From the NCBI RefSeq assembly GCF_004135605.1, contig NZ_SDPT01000003.1:62001-126000 (forward strand): DNA of 64,000 nt. The letters run 5' to 3'. Shown one piece after another: positions 29,281 to 37,541 of the stretch. This DNA is from Sphingomonas desiccabilis (lineage in GTDB: Bacteria; Pseudomonadota; Alphaproteobacteria; Sphingomonadales; Sphingomonadaceae). A program made the position numbers and the translations under genes. The notes below the pieces were generated by a model, which saw nothing but the letters and a program-made list of their open reading frames with translations, was not told the DNA's origin and searched no databases. The stretch's first letter is position 1. Every line of letters starts with the position of its first letter.

Positions 29281-29424
29281 ATGACGCAGAACAAGCCCCG
29301 CCCCGGTTTCTTCCGGCTTTTCCTCAGCGGCTTTGCACTTGGCGCCGTAGCGCTGGTGAGCGTGCAGGTCGCGCAGCCGGCGCAGGCATCCTCCTGGGAA
29401 GCTCCTGTCCAGACCGCAAACTGA
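29281..29424 (+). CDS. Small secreted or membrane peptide, unknown
   Basis: A 47-residue open frame: basic start MTQNKPRPG, hydrophobic segment about residues 10-31, then a PAQASSWEAP stretch that looks like a signal peptidase site after AQA. If cleaved, only about 12 residues remain, so it is more likely an anchored peptide. The frame is also open further upstream. It sits between the aminotransferase terminator and msrA; the 29103-29280 stretch before it shows no recognisable gene. Reality as a gene is plausible but not shown. Confidence 0.4.
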   Translation: MTQNKPRPGFFRLFLSGFALGAVALVSVQVAQPAQASSWEAPVQTAN

Positions 29425-29482
29425 TCTCCAGGCGACGAGCCCTGCCCCTGTTGATCGGCGAGAACGCCCCCATATCCGCGGC

Positions 29483-30127
29483 ATGCGCCGCATCTCTGCC
29501 CTGATCCTCACCGCCGCCCTTGGGGCCGGTGGTCCCGCCCAGGCCGAACGCGCGGTCGCGATACCCGCCGTCGAACATGAGATCCCGTCCAGCGGCAGCC
29601 GCGCGGTTGCCGTATTCGCAGGGGGCTGCTTCTGGGGACTGGAAGCGGTGTTCGAACAGGTGAAGGGCGTTGCTTCCGTAACCAACGGCTATGCCGGCGG
29701 CACGCAGGCGACCGCCAACTACGCGCAGGTGTCGACCGAGCGCACCGGCCATGCCGAGGCGGTCCGCATCACCTATGATCCGCGGGTCGTCAGCTACGGG
29801 ACGCTGTTGCGCGTCTTCTTCTCGGTGGCACACGATCCCACGCAGCGGGATCGCCAGGGACCCGACCACGGACCCAGCTACCGTTCCGCGATCTTTCCCC
29901 AGGATGCCGGGCAGCGTGCGACGGCGATCCGCTACATCCGACAGCTGGACGCCACGAAGCGCTTTGCCGGGCCGATCGCCACCCGCATCGAGGGAGGCAG
30001 GTTCTTCCCGGCAGAGGGCTATCATCAGGATTTCGCCCGCCGCAATCCGCGCTACCCGTACATCGTGCGCTGGGATGCACCCAAGGTGGCAGCATTCCGT
30101 GCCGCCTTTCCGACTCTCGCGCGTTGA
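29483..30127 (+). CDS. msrA: Peptide-methionine (S)-S-oxide reductase, exported form
   Basis: Repairs the S form of oxidised methionine. The 214-residue protein starts with a signal peptide (residues 1-21, cleavage after AQA), so it should act in the periplasm. The catalytic Cys49 sits in the GGCFWGLE motif, followed by VTNGYAGG, the TGHAEAVRITYDP segment and the C-terminal AEGYHQDF, all typical of MsrA. Cytoplasmic MsrA lacks a signal peptide, so the exported form is the notable point. An msrB gene lies at 37.1 kb. Confidence 0.93.
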   Translation: MRRISALILTAALGAGGPAQAERAVAIPAVEHEIPSSGSRAVAVFAGGCFWGLEAVFEQVKGVASVTNGYAGGTQATANYAQVSTERTGHAEAVRITYDPRVVSYGTLLRVFFSVAHDPTQRDRQGPDHGPSYRSAIFPQDAGQRATAIRYIRQLDATKRFAGPIATRIEGGRFFPAEGYHQDFARRNPRYPYIVRWDAPKVAAFRAAFPTLAR

Positions 30128-30130
30128 GGT

Positions 30131-30529
30131 TCAGATCAGCGCGAGCGCCGAAAGCTCACCGATGAGCCGCGGCGGCAACTCGGCGATCCCGGCGCTGCCC
30201 TGGCCGAGGTCGGGCGGCGCATCGGCTGCCTCCAGATAGCGCCAGCCCTGGTGCGCGCGCTTCGGCCGCGCCTGCACCAGCACGAGGTCGGCTGCGAGGT
30301 GAATCGCCACGCGTCCGCCGTCCGCCTCGCCGAAGCCCAGGATCGGCGAGCGCGCGACCAGCTGGTGCTTGAGGATCCAGAACAGCGAGCCGCCCTCGAT
30401 CTCAGCGGCGCGCTTGGGCAGGTAGCGCGTCGTCAGGGCGCCGCCCTCGGCCGCGCGCAGGCGCAGCCGTTCGGCGAGATGATCGACGCTTTCGATCGCG
30501 AATGCGACCTTGGTGAGATGGAGTGGCAC
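30131..30529 (-). CDS. DUF1489 family protein
   Basis: A 132-residue alphaproteobacterial protein of unknown function. The pattern MPLHLTKVAF, TTRYLPKRA, GGSLFWILKHQLVARSPILGF and RAHQGWRYLEAADAPPDL is characteristic of DUF1489 as I know it. No catalytic residues are evident. It follows mgtE on the same strand after 36 bases and converges with msrA, whose stop lies 3 bases from its own. Function unknown. Confidence 0.88.
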   Translation of the reverse strand: MPLHLTKVAFAIESVDHLAERLRLRAAEGGALTTRYLPKRAAEIEGGSLFWILKHQLVARSPILGFGEADGGRVAIHLAADLVLVQARPKRAHQGWRYLEAADAPPDLGQGSAGIAELPPRLIGELSALALI

Positions 30530-30565
30530 GTCGTGGATTTGGGGATTGAGGCGGCCGCGCTCAAG

Positions 30566-31966
30566 TCAGCCGGTGAGCCCCGCCACCGTCGCCAGGCCGA
30601 GGAAGGCCAGGAAACCCATCGAGTCCGTGGTCATCGTCACGAACACGGACGAGGCGACGGCCGGATCGGCGCCGAACCGCTCGAGCGTCAGCGGCACCAG
30701 AACTCCGGCGAGCCCCGCGATGAGGATGTTCGTCATCATCGCCGCACCGATCACCACACCCAGCCAGGGATTGCCGAACACCAGGCTCACGCCGATACCG
30801 ATCAGCAGGGCGATGGTGGCACCGTTCATCAGCGCCACCTGAATCTCGCGCAGGATCGATCGGACCGTGTTCGACTGGGTGAGCTGGTTGGTCGCAAGCG
30901 CGCGCACCGTCACGGCCATGGTCTGGGTGCCGGCGTTGCCGCCCACCCCCGCCACGATCGGCATCAGCGTCGCCAGCGCCACCATCCGCGCGATCGTGTC
31001 CTCGAACAGCGCGATGATGGTGGAGGCGACCAGTGCGGTGAAAAGGTTGGCGACCAGCCAGCGCACGCGGGTGCGATAGCGTTCCAGCACCGGCTGGTTG
31101 ATGTCGCCCTCGCCCGCACCCGACAGCAGCAGCGCGTCCTCGCCCGCCTCTTCCTGGATGATGTGGACGATGTCGTCGACGGTGATGACGCCGACCAGGC
31201 GACCGCTGCCATCGACGACCGCCGCGGAGATCAGCGCGTACTTCTGGAAGCGTAGCGCCACCTCCTCCTGGTCCATGTCGACCGGGATCAGCGTCTGCTC
31301 GCGCTTCATCACATCGCTGATCGACACGGAGCGCGGCGAGCGCAGGATCCACGAGAGCTGGCAGGTGCCGACCGGGCGATGCGCCGGATCGACCACGAAG
31401 ATTTCCCAGAAATCGGTGGCCAGCGACTCGCTGCCGCGCAGGAAGTCGAGCACGTCGCCGACGCTCCAATGCTCGGGCACCGCGATCAGCTCGCGCTGCA
31501 TCAAGCGGCCGGCCGATTCCTCGGGATAGCTCAGCGCTTCTTCGATCGCGGCGCGGTCGTCCGGATCGAGCGCGCGCAGCACCGCGCGCTGATCCGTCTC
31601 GTCCAGGTCCTCGATGATCGCGACCGCGTCGTCGGTATCGAGTTCGGCGGCGAGATTGGCGACCTGGTGCGGCTCCAGCGCATCGATCAGGGCGTCGCGC
31701 ACCCAGTCGTTCATCTCCGCCAGCACGTCGCCGTCCAGGCGATCGGCCACGGCGGAGGCGAGCGCCGGACGCTGTTCGCCGGGCACCAGCTCGAACAAGT
31801 CGGCCAGATCGGCCGGGTGCAGCGGCTCGACCAATGCGCGCACCGTCTCGACATCGTCCGCTTCGACCGCATCGAGCACCGCGGAGACGAACTCGGGCTT
31901 CAGCCGGTCGTCGGCGTCGAGTTCGCTTTCGGCGATGTCGTGGGCGGGAAGCTCGGTCTCGCTCAT
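30566..31966 (-). CDS. mgtE: Magnesium transporter MgtE
   Basis: A 466-residue Mg2+ channel of the inner membrane. It has the N-terminal cytoplasmic superhelical domain (about residues 20-140), a paired CBS domain (about 150-275) with PVGTCQLSWILRSPRSVS and VVDGSGRLVGVITVDDIVHII, then five membrane segments (about 300-465) with VGGNAGTQTMAVTVRALATNQL, the family signature. The cytoplasmic domains close the pore when Mg2+ is high. The start ATG gives the expected acidic N-terminus. It diverges from the cyclophilin gene with 118 bases between. Confidence 0.96.
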   Translation of the reverse strand: MSETELPAHDIAESELDADDRLKPEFVSAVLDAVEADDVETVRALVEPLHPADLADLFELVPGEQRPALASAVADRLDGDVLAEMNDWVRDALIDALEPHQVANLAAELDTDDAVAIIEDLDETDQRAVLRALDPDDRAAIEEALSYPEESAGRLMQRELIAVPEHWSVGDVLDFLRGSESLATDFWEIFVVDPAHRPVGTCQLSWILRSPRSVSISDVMKREQTLIPVDMDQEEVALRFQKYALISAAVVDGSGRLVGVITVDDIVHIIQEEAGEDALLLSGAGEGDINQPVLERYRTRVRWLVANLFTALVASTIIALFEDTIARMVALATLMPIVAGVGGNAGTQTMAVTVRALATNQLTQSNTVRSILREIQVALMNGATIALLIGIGVSLVFGNPWLGVVIGAAMMTNILIAGLAGVLVPLTLERFGADPAVASSVFVTMTTDSMGFLAFLGLATVAGLTG

Positions 31967-32084
31967 GGCTCGGCTCCCTCGCTGGCGTTGCGCGCCCGCT
32001 CTAGCGGCGGCGGCCGCGGTTGCAACCTCCAGGCCGCGGCTCTACGGACGGGATTCCCTATTTTTCCTGATTTCCGGAGCGTTT

Positions 32085-32543
32085 ATGTCCGATCTTCCCA
32101 GCACGCTCGTGATGACGCTCGACACGGGCGAAGTGCGTATCCGGCTGCGCCCGGACCTGGCGCCCAAGCATGTCGAGCGGATCACCAAGCTCGCCGACAG
32201 CGGCTTCTACGACAATGTCGTGTTCCACCGCGTGATCGCGGGCTTCATGGCGCAGGGCGGCGATCCGACCGGCACCGGCACCAGCGGCTCCAAGGAGCCC
32301 AACCTGCCGGCCGAGTTCAGCCGCGAGCCGCACGTCCGCGGCACCTGCTCGATGGCGCGCACGATGGACCCGAACTCGGCCAACAGCCAGTTCTTCATCT
32401 GCTTCGACGACGCCCGTTTTCTGGACGGCCAGTACACCGTCTGGGGTGAAGTGATCGAGGGCATGGACGCCGTGGACGCGCTCCCCAAGGGTGAGCCGCC
32501 GCGCCAGCCCGGCAAGATCCTCAAGGCCCGCAGCGAGGCCTGA
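32085..32543 (+). CDS. Peptidyl-prolyl cis-trans isomerase, cyclophilin type
   Basis: A 152-residue cytoplasmic cyclophilin with no signal peptide. It shows GFYDNVVFHRVIAGFMAQGGD (catalytic Arg and Phe), GTCSMARTMDPNSANSQFFI with the conserved QFFI box and FLDGQYTVWGEV. The overall shape is that of PpiB. The ATG at 32085 follows GGAG at 7 bases. The frame is open upstream on the complement of mgtE, which is why the start has to be chosen from the family N-terminus. A terminator follows at 32551. Confidence 0.95.
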   Translation: MSDLPSTLVMTLDTGEVRIRLRPDLAPKHVERITKLADSGFYDNVVFHRVIAGFMAQGGDPTGTGTSGSKEPNLPAEFSREPHVRGTCSMARTMDPNSANSQFFICFDDARFLDGQYTVWGEVIEGMDAVDALPKGEPPRQPGKILKARSEA

Positions 32544-32550
32544 TGCTGTG

Positions 32551-32582
32551 AAAGCCGGTCGCCAGGTCGCGGCCGGCTTTTT
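32551..32582 (+). terminator. Intrinsic terminator after the cyclophilin gene
   Basis: AAAGCCGG (32551-32558) pairs with CCGGCTTT (32573-32580) around 14 bases that may pair further, followed by two more T residues. It lies 8 bases after the stop. Confidence 0.7.
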
Positions 32583-32671
32583 CCCTGGACGAACGTGCGA
32601 TCGTCCATTTCCGGCGAAGGGTGAGGGACCCAGGGTCCCGCAACCACGGCCGGCGGCGTCCGCGCTCCGAA

Positions 32672-32693
32672 GCTGCTGCCTGCGCAGGAGCAC
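32672..32693. repeat. Dispersed palindromic repeat, family A, right-arm remnant
   Basis: The sequence ending TGCCTGCGCAGGAGCACG matches the right arm of family A; the left arm is missing or badly diverged. It lies between the cyclophilin terminator and the LysR gene. Confidence 0.5.
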
Positions 32694-32708
32694 GGATGCG
32701 GCCCAACG

Positions 32709-33596
32709 TCACATATTCTCCGCACCCAGCGCTTGAATCAGCCAGTCGTGGAAGAGCCGCGCCGGCTCCTGCTGCATCATGCGGGGGCGGCAGACGAACC
32801 AGTGGCTGTAGGTGCTCTCAACCGACATATCGAACAGCCGCACGAGCCGTGTGTCACGTGCCTCCTCGAAATGCGACTCGAGCATGAAGGCGACGCCCAG
32901 CCCCTGCGCCGCCGCCTCCAGCATCAAGGCGCCGGAATCGAAAAAGTCCGTCGCCGCCGGCTCCAGATAGGGGAGCCCGGCCGCCTGCCGCCAGTCGGTA
33001 AAGGTGTCGGGCATGTCCCGATGGATCAGCGCGGTAAGCTTGGCCAATTGCTTGGGATCGGTGAGCGGCATCTCCTCCACCAGCGCGCGCGACGCGATCG
33101 CGTAGACGCGGTTCCGGTCCAGGCGCCGCGAATAGAGCGCCGGGTCGATCGTATGGCCAAGGACGATTCCGACGTCGATGCCGTCGCCGAGCCGCGCAAG
33201 GCTGTGGCCCGCCGTATCGACGTCGAGATGCAGTTCGGGATGGCGCCGCTTGAGATCCCCAAGGCGCGGCATCAGCTTCTGGGTCGCGAACAGCGGCAGC
33301 ACGCCCAGTCGCAGGCGCAACAGGTCCGACCCTGCCGACATGCGCTCGACCGCGTCCGACAGTGTGTCGAGCGCGTGCGAGATCATCCCCAGCAGCCGCT
33401 CACCGTCATGGTTGAGGCGGAGCGCCTGGTGCCGCCGCTCGAACAGCGGCTTGCCGATGAATCGCTCCAGCGCCTGGACCCGCCGGCTGAGCGCGGGGCT
33501 CGACAAGGCCAGCTCCTCGGCTGCCGCCTTGATCGATCCGAGTCGGGCGACATGCACGAATGCCTCGATCGCCGTGAGAGGAGGAAGGCGCCGCAT
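32709..33596 (-). CDS. LysR-family transcriptional regulator
   Basis: A 295-residue LysR-type regulator. The winged helix (residues about 5-63) reads LTAIEAFVHVARLGSIKAAAEELALSSPALSRRVQALER, with the rest forming the substrate-binding domain. Its N-terminal pattern resembles the GcvA group. Its start is 280 bases from the divergent Cdc48-like ATPase gene, and a palindrome of the LysR type lies in that gap, so the ATPase gene is the natural candidate target. The inducer is not predictable from sequence. Confidence 0.9.
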   Translation of the reverse strand: MRRLPPLTAIEAFVHVARLGSIKAAAEELALSSPALSRRVQALERFIGKPLFERRHQALRLNHDGERLLGMISHALDTLSDAVERMSAGSDLLRLRLGVLPLFATQKLMPRLGDLKRRHPELHLDVDTAGHSLARLGDGIDVGIVLGHTIDPALYSRRLDRNRVYAIASRALVEEMPLTDPKQLAKLTALIHRDMPDTFTDWRQAAGLPYLEPAATDFFDSGALMLEAAAQGLGVAFMLESHFEEARDTRLVRLFDMSVESTYSHWFVCRPRMMQQEPARLFHDWLIQALGAENM

Positions 33597-33682
33597 CTGC
33601 TCCTGCCTTGTTGTTGCACCGCATCATAACCGCCGGGTGCGATAGCGATAGCACCGCTCTGCGCAGAGCAATTTAGCTCTTT

Positions 33683-33701
33683 GGTTGCAGATTCTGCAAC
33701 C
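33683..33701. promoter_or_regulatory. Probable LysR-type operator
   Basis: GGTTGCAGA (33683-33691) and TCTGCAACC (33693-33701) form a perfect palindrome around one T, containing TGCAGATTCTGCA, which fits the LysR T-N11-A rule. A second small palindrome, AGAGC-N6-GCTCT (33665-33680), adjoins it. The pair lies 87-105 bases upstream of the LysR start and about 180 bases upstream of the Cdc48-like gene. Confidence 0.6.
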
Positions 33702-33787
33702 GCAGTCTTTTCTTTCGCATTTGCACAAAAAAGGTCCGGACCGCATACGGAACAGGCCTTTCAGGCATCCTCTCCTAAACCTTTCAC

Positions 33788-33816
33788 GGCCGGTCCTCGC
33801 GACCGGCCTTTTTTTT
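33788..33816 (+). terminator. Strong intrinsic terminator in the leader of the Cdc48-like gene
   Basis: GGCCGGTC (33788-33795) pairs perfectly with GACCGGCC (33801-33808) around a 5-base loop, followed by eight T residues (33809-33816). It sits 60 bases before the start of the downstream gene, and no supported gene precedes it on this strand, so it should end either a small RNA or an attenuated leader transcript. Confidence 0.85.
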
Positions 33817-33876
33817 GCGCCTTGCCCGGCGAACCCTCGATCCTATCTCCCGCACTCGTTTCGAGAAGGTGAAAGG

Positions 33877-36165
33877 ATGCCGATGGCCGACGACGACTCG
33901 CAAGCGCGCCGGATACAGGTGGCGAATTCGCGGCCTGAGGACAGCGGCCGCGGCATCGCCCACCTGCCGCGCGCCCTGATGGCGTCATTGGGGGTCGCAG
34001 AAGGCGACGTGATCGAGATCGTCGGCAAGCGGACGACGCCGGCACGCGCGGTCGGACCCTATGGCGAAGACGAGGGCCTGGACCTGGTGCGATTGGACGG
34101 CCTCCAGCGCGCCAATGCAGGCGTCGGCGCGGGCGATTTCGTCGAGGTTCGTCGCGTCGAGTCGAAGCCCGCCGCCCGCGTGATCTTCGCCCCCGCGCAG
34201 CAGAATCTCCGCCTTCAGGGATCCAGCAACGCGCTGAAGCGCACGTTCTTCGGCCGCCCCTTCTGCCAGGGCGACGTGGTGGCGACCGCAGGACACCAGC
34301 GGGTGACGGACCCTGCGATCCAGCGCTTCGTCAACGCGCCCGCCTATGCGCTGCAGGAAATCCGCCTCGCCGTGGTGTCTTCGACCCCGAAGGGCGTGGT
34401 GCACATCGACGAGAATACCGAGATCGAGCTGCGGCCCGAATATGAGGAACCGCGCGAGGCGCGCCGCGCCGACGTCACCTATGACGACATCGGCGGCATG
34501 GCGGCAACGATCGACCAGCTGCGCGAGATGGTCGAGCTGCCGCTGCGCTACCCCGAGCTGTTCCAGCGGCTGGGCGTCGATCCGCCCAAGGGCGTGCTGC
34601 TCCACGGCCCGCCCGGCACCGGCAAGACACGCCTCGCGCGCGCGGTCGCCAACGAAAGCGATGCCGACTTCTTCCTGATCAACGGCCCGGAGATCATGGG
34701 CTCCGCGTACGGCGAGTCGGAAAAGCGGCTGCGCGAGGTGTTCGAGGAAGCGAGCCAGAACGCGCCGTCGATCGTGTTCATCGACGAGATCGACTCGATC
34801 GCGCCCAAGCGCGGGCAGGTATCGGGCGAGGCCGAGAAGCGGCTCGTGGCGCAGCTGCTGACGCTGATGGACGGGCTGGAGGCGCGCGCCAATGTGGTGG
34901 TGATTGCCGCAACCAACCGTCCCGAGGCGATCGACGAGGCGCTGCGCCGTCCCGGCCGCTTCGACCGCGAGATCGTGGTCGGCGTGCCCGACGAGCGCGG
35001 CCGTCGCGAGATCCTGGGCATTCACACCCGCGGCATGCCGCTGGGCGAGGGGGTCGACCTCAGCGAACTGGCGCGGACCACCTATGGCTTCGTCGGTGCA
35101 GACCTGGCGGCGCTGACCCGCGAGGCCGCGATCGAGGCGGTGCGGCGGATCATGCCGCAGCTCAACCTGTCCGAGCAGACGATCCCCGCGGAGGTGCTCG
35201 ACACGCTGTCGGTCGGCCGCGAGGATTTCCTGGAGGCGTTGAAGCGCGTCCAGCCTTCGGCGATGCGCGAGGTGATGGTACAGGCGCCGACCGTCCGCTG
35301 GGAGGACGTCGGCGGGCTGGACGACGCACAGATGCGACTCAAGGAAGGCGTCGAGCTGCCGCTCAAGTCGCCTGATGCGTTTCGCCGGCTTGGCATCCGC
35401 CCGGCCAAGGGTTTTCTCCTCTATGGCCCCCCGGGCACCGGCAAGACGCTGCTCGCCAAGGCGGTCGCGCGCGAGGCGGAGGCGAACTTCATCGCCACCA
35501 AATCGAGCGACCTCTTGTCCAAATGGTATGGCGAAAGCGAGCAGCAGATCGCACGGCTGTTCGCCCGTGCCCGTCAGGTGGCGCCCTGCGTGATCTTCAT
35601 CGACGAGCTCGACAGCCTGGTACCGGCACGCGGAGGCGGCATGGGCGAGCCGCAGGTCACCGAGCGGGTGGTGAACACCATCCTGGCCGAGATGGACGGG
35701 CTCGAAGAGCTCCAGTCGGTGGTGGTGATCGGGGCGACCAACCGGCCGAACCTGGTCGATCCGGCGCTGCTGCGCCCGGGCCGGTTCGACGAGCTGGTCT
35801 ATGTCGGGGTTCCAGACCAGGGTGGCCGGCGACGGATCCTGTCGATCCAGACCGAGAAGATGCCGATCGCGGACGACGTCGACCTCGATGCGATCGCCGC
35901 CGAAACAGAGCGCTTCACCGGCGCGGACCTGGAGGATGTGGTGCGGCGTGCGGGCCTGATGGCGCTGCGCGAGTCGCTGTCGAACACCACGGTGCGCATG
36001 TCCCACTTCCGCCAGGCGCTCGGGGAGTCCCGCGCGTCGGTGACGGCGGAGATGGAGCAGGAGTATCGGCAGATGTCCGCCAAGCTGAAGCAGGATGCGG
36101 TCGCGATCCAGCCGATCGGCTTCATCGCACCGGGAATGGTGCAGCCGCGCGGCGAAAAGCACTGA
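33877..36165 (+). CDS. Cdc48/VCP-like double AAA ATPase
   Basis: A 762-residue homologue of archaeal and eukaryotic Cdc48/p97, a hexameric unfoldase. An N domain with the double-psi-barrel look (about residues 10-185) is followed by D1 (Walker A GPPGTGKT at 244-251, Walker B FIDEID at 301-306, AATNRP at 345-350, GRFDRE arginine fingers) and D2 (Walker A GPPGTGKT at 517-524, Walker B FIDELD at 574-579, pore loop KWYG at 549-552, ATNRPN). All ATPase motifs are intact, so both rings should be active. In bacteria this architecture is sporadic. The start ATG at 33877 is followed two codons later by another. No adaptor protein gene is adjacent. Confidence 0.95.
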   Translation: MPMADDDSQARRIQVANSRPEDSGRGIAHLPRALMASLGVAEGDVIEIVGKRTTPARAVGPYGEDEGLDLVRLDGLQRANAGVGAGDFVEVRRVESKPAARVIFAPAQQNLRLQGSSNALKRTFFGRPFCQGDVVATAGHQRVTDPAIQRFVNAPAYALQEIRLAVVSSTPKGVVHIDENTEIELRPEYEEPREARRADVTYDDIGGMAATIDQLREMVELPLRYPELFQRLGVDPPKGVLLHGPPGTGKTRLARAVANESDADFFLINGPEIMGSAYGESEKRLREVFEEASQNAPSIVFIDEIDSIAPKRGQVSGEAEKRLVAQLLTLMDGLEARANVVVIAATNRPEAIDEALRRPGRFDREIVVGVPDERGRREILGIHTRGMPLGEGVDLSELARTTYGFVGADLAALTREAAIEAVRRIMPQLNLSEQTIPAEVLDTLSVGREDFLEALKRVQPSAMREVMVQAPTVRWEDVGGLDDAQMRLKEGVELPLKSPDAFRRLGIRPAKGFLLYGPPGTGKTLLAKAVAREAEANFIATKSSDLLSKWYGESEQQIARLFARARQVAPCVIFIDELDSLVPARGGGMGEPQVTERVVNTILAEMDGLEELQSVVVIGATNRPNLVDPALLRPGRFDELVYVGVPDQGGRRRILSIQTEKMPIADDVDLDAIAAETERFTGADLEDVVRRAGLMALRESLSNTTVRMSHFRQALGESRASVTAEMEQEYRQMSAKLKQDAVAIQPIGFIAPGMVQPRGEKH

Positions 36166-36341
36166 CGGAATCGCGCGCCGCCTCCTGCACGGAGGCGGCC
36201 CGCGCATCCGATGGGAAGGGCGTCGTTCGCCGCGCTGTGGTACCGCATCGCGTCACGACGAAACCGTTCGGCTTGCATCTTCGTTTCGGTTTTGCGACGA
36301 CAACTTCGACGCGGCTGCGGCCGCCCCGCCCAAGGATTTCC

Positions 36342-36950
36342 ATGAACACCAGTTCCACAACCGCCAGCCGACGGAGCCCCAAGCGCGTTCCTTCCCCGGC
36401 GGGCATGTTCCTGCGCGGATTCGTGAAGCATCCGGTGATGGTGGGATCGGTGATCCCCTCTTCGGGCAAGCTGATCCGCAAGATGCTGGCGCCGGTCGAC
36501 TGGGCCAACACCAAGGTGTTCGTCGAATATGGTCCGGGCGTGGGCACCTTTTGCCGCCCGATCCTCGAACGGATGGCGCCGGACGCGCAGCTGATCGCGA
36601 TCGATACCAATCCCGAGTTCATCGATTACCTGAACGGCACGATCCTCGACTCGCGCTTCTCGGCGGTGCACGCCTCGGCGGCCGACGTGGTCCAGATCGT
36701 GGCCGACCACGGCCATGCCAACGCCGACTATGTGCTGTCCGGCCTGCCGTTTTCGACCCTGCCCCCGGGCATCGGCGATAAGATCGCCACTGCCACCGCA
36801 GAGGTGTTGCGGCCAGGCGGTGCTTTCCTAGTCTATCAGTTCAGCCCCAAGGTCCGCGACTTCCTCTCGCCCAATTTCGAGCGGATCGACCATGACATGG
36901 AGTGGTGGAACGTTCCGCCGGCGCAGCTGTATTGGGCCTGGAAGGACTAA
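36342..36950 (+). CDS. Phospholipid methyltransferase-like SAM enzyme (PmtA type)
   Basis: A 202-residue class I SAM-dependent methyltransferase. After a basic N-terminus (residues 1-30), the region VKHPVMVGSVIPSSGKLIRKML and the SAM motif VFVEYGPGVGTFCRPIL are typical of bacterial phospholipid N-methyltransferases related to rRNA adenine dimethylases. The later ADYVLSGLPFSTLPPGI carries the NPPY-like position, here SGLP. The likely substrate is phosphatidylethanolamine, but this is by family resemblance. The ATG at 36342 lies 176 bases after the ATPase gene, with a strong hairpin after its own stop. Confidence 0.75.
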   Translation: MNTSSTTASRRSPKRVPSPAGMFLRGFVKHPVMVGSVIPSSGKLIRKMLAPVDWANTKVFVEYGPGVGTFCRPILERMAPDAQLIAIDTNPEFIDYLNGTILDSRFSAVHASAADVVQIVADHGHANADYVLSGLPFSTLPPGIGDKIATATAEVLRPGGAFLVYQFSPKVRDFLSPNFERIDHDMEWWNVPPAQLYWAWKD

Positions 36951-36988
36951 GCCTTCAGGGCGCGCTGCCCTTCCCGCGTTGAAGTTCC

Positions 36989-37022
36989 CGAGGGGCCGCG
37001 TGCACAGCCACGCGGCCCCTCG
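36989..37022 (+). terminator. Strong hairpin after the PmtA-like gene
   Basis: A perfect 14-base stem (36989-37002 with 37009-37022) closes a 6-base loop, followed by TCAATTCC with few T residues. Energetically strong, but the U tract is weak, so it may act as a terminator or as a transcript-stabilising structure. Confidence 0.65.
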
Positions 37023-37070
37023 TCAATTCCACTGGTTGACGCGGGGCCGGGGGCACAACACATCTAGTTC

Positions 37071-37478
37071 ATGGACTATCTGAACCTGTCGGAATCCGAG
37101 TGGCGCAAGCGACTGTCGCCCGAGGCCTATCATGTGCTGCGGGAGGCGGGGACCGAACGCGCCTTTGCCGGCCATTACAACGACAACAAGGTCGACGGTA
37201 TCTATCGCTGCGCCGGATGCAGCAACGAGCTGTTCGACAGCCTCGACAAATATGATTCTGGGTCCGGCTGGCCGAGCTTCACCCAGCCTATCGCCGAGGA
37301 CCGGGTCACCAACCATAGCGATACTAGTCACGGCATGCGTCGCGTGGAAACGCGCTGCGCGCGCTGCGACGGGCATCTGGGCCATGTTTTCCCGGACGGG
37401 CCGCCGCCCACGGGCCTGCGCTATTGCATGAACTCGGTCGCGCTGGACTTCCGCCCACGCACCCAGAGCGGCGGCTGA
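37071..37478 (+). CDS. msrB: Peptide-methionine (R)-S-oxide reductase
   Basis: Repairs the R form of oxidised methionine. The 135-residue cytoplasmic protein shows the zinc pairs Cys47/Cys50 (CAGC) and Cys96/Cys99 (CARC), the SGSGWPSF segment near residue 64, and the catalytic Cys119 in RYCMNSVAL. There is no signal peptide, unlike the msrA product in this window, so the two repair enzymes act in different compartments. The ATG at 37071 is preceded by a 48-base gap after the hairpin. Confidence 0.95.
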   Translation: MDYLNLSESEWRKRLSPEAYHVLREAGTERAFAGHYNDNKVDGIYRCAGCSNELFDSLDKYDSGSGWPSFTQPIAEDRVTNHSDTSHGMRRVETRCARCDGHLGHVFPDGPPPTGLRYCMNSVALDFRPRTQSGG

Positions 37479-37541
37479 TCGCAAGAACGGTGTTGCGTGC
37501 TTGTGGGCGGCGCCCGCAGCGCGTAATCCGGCACGGCTTCC

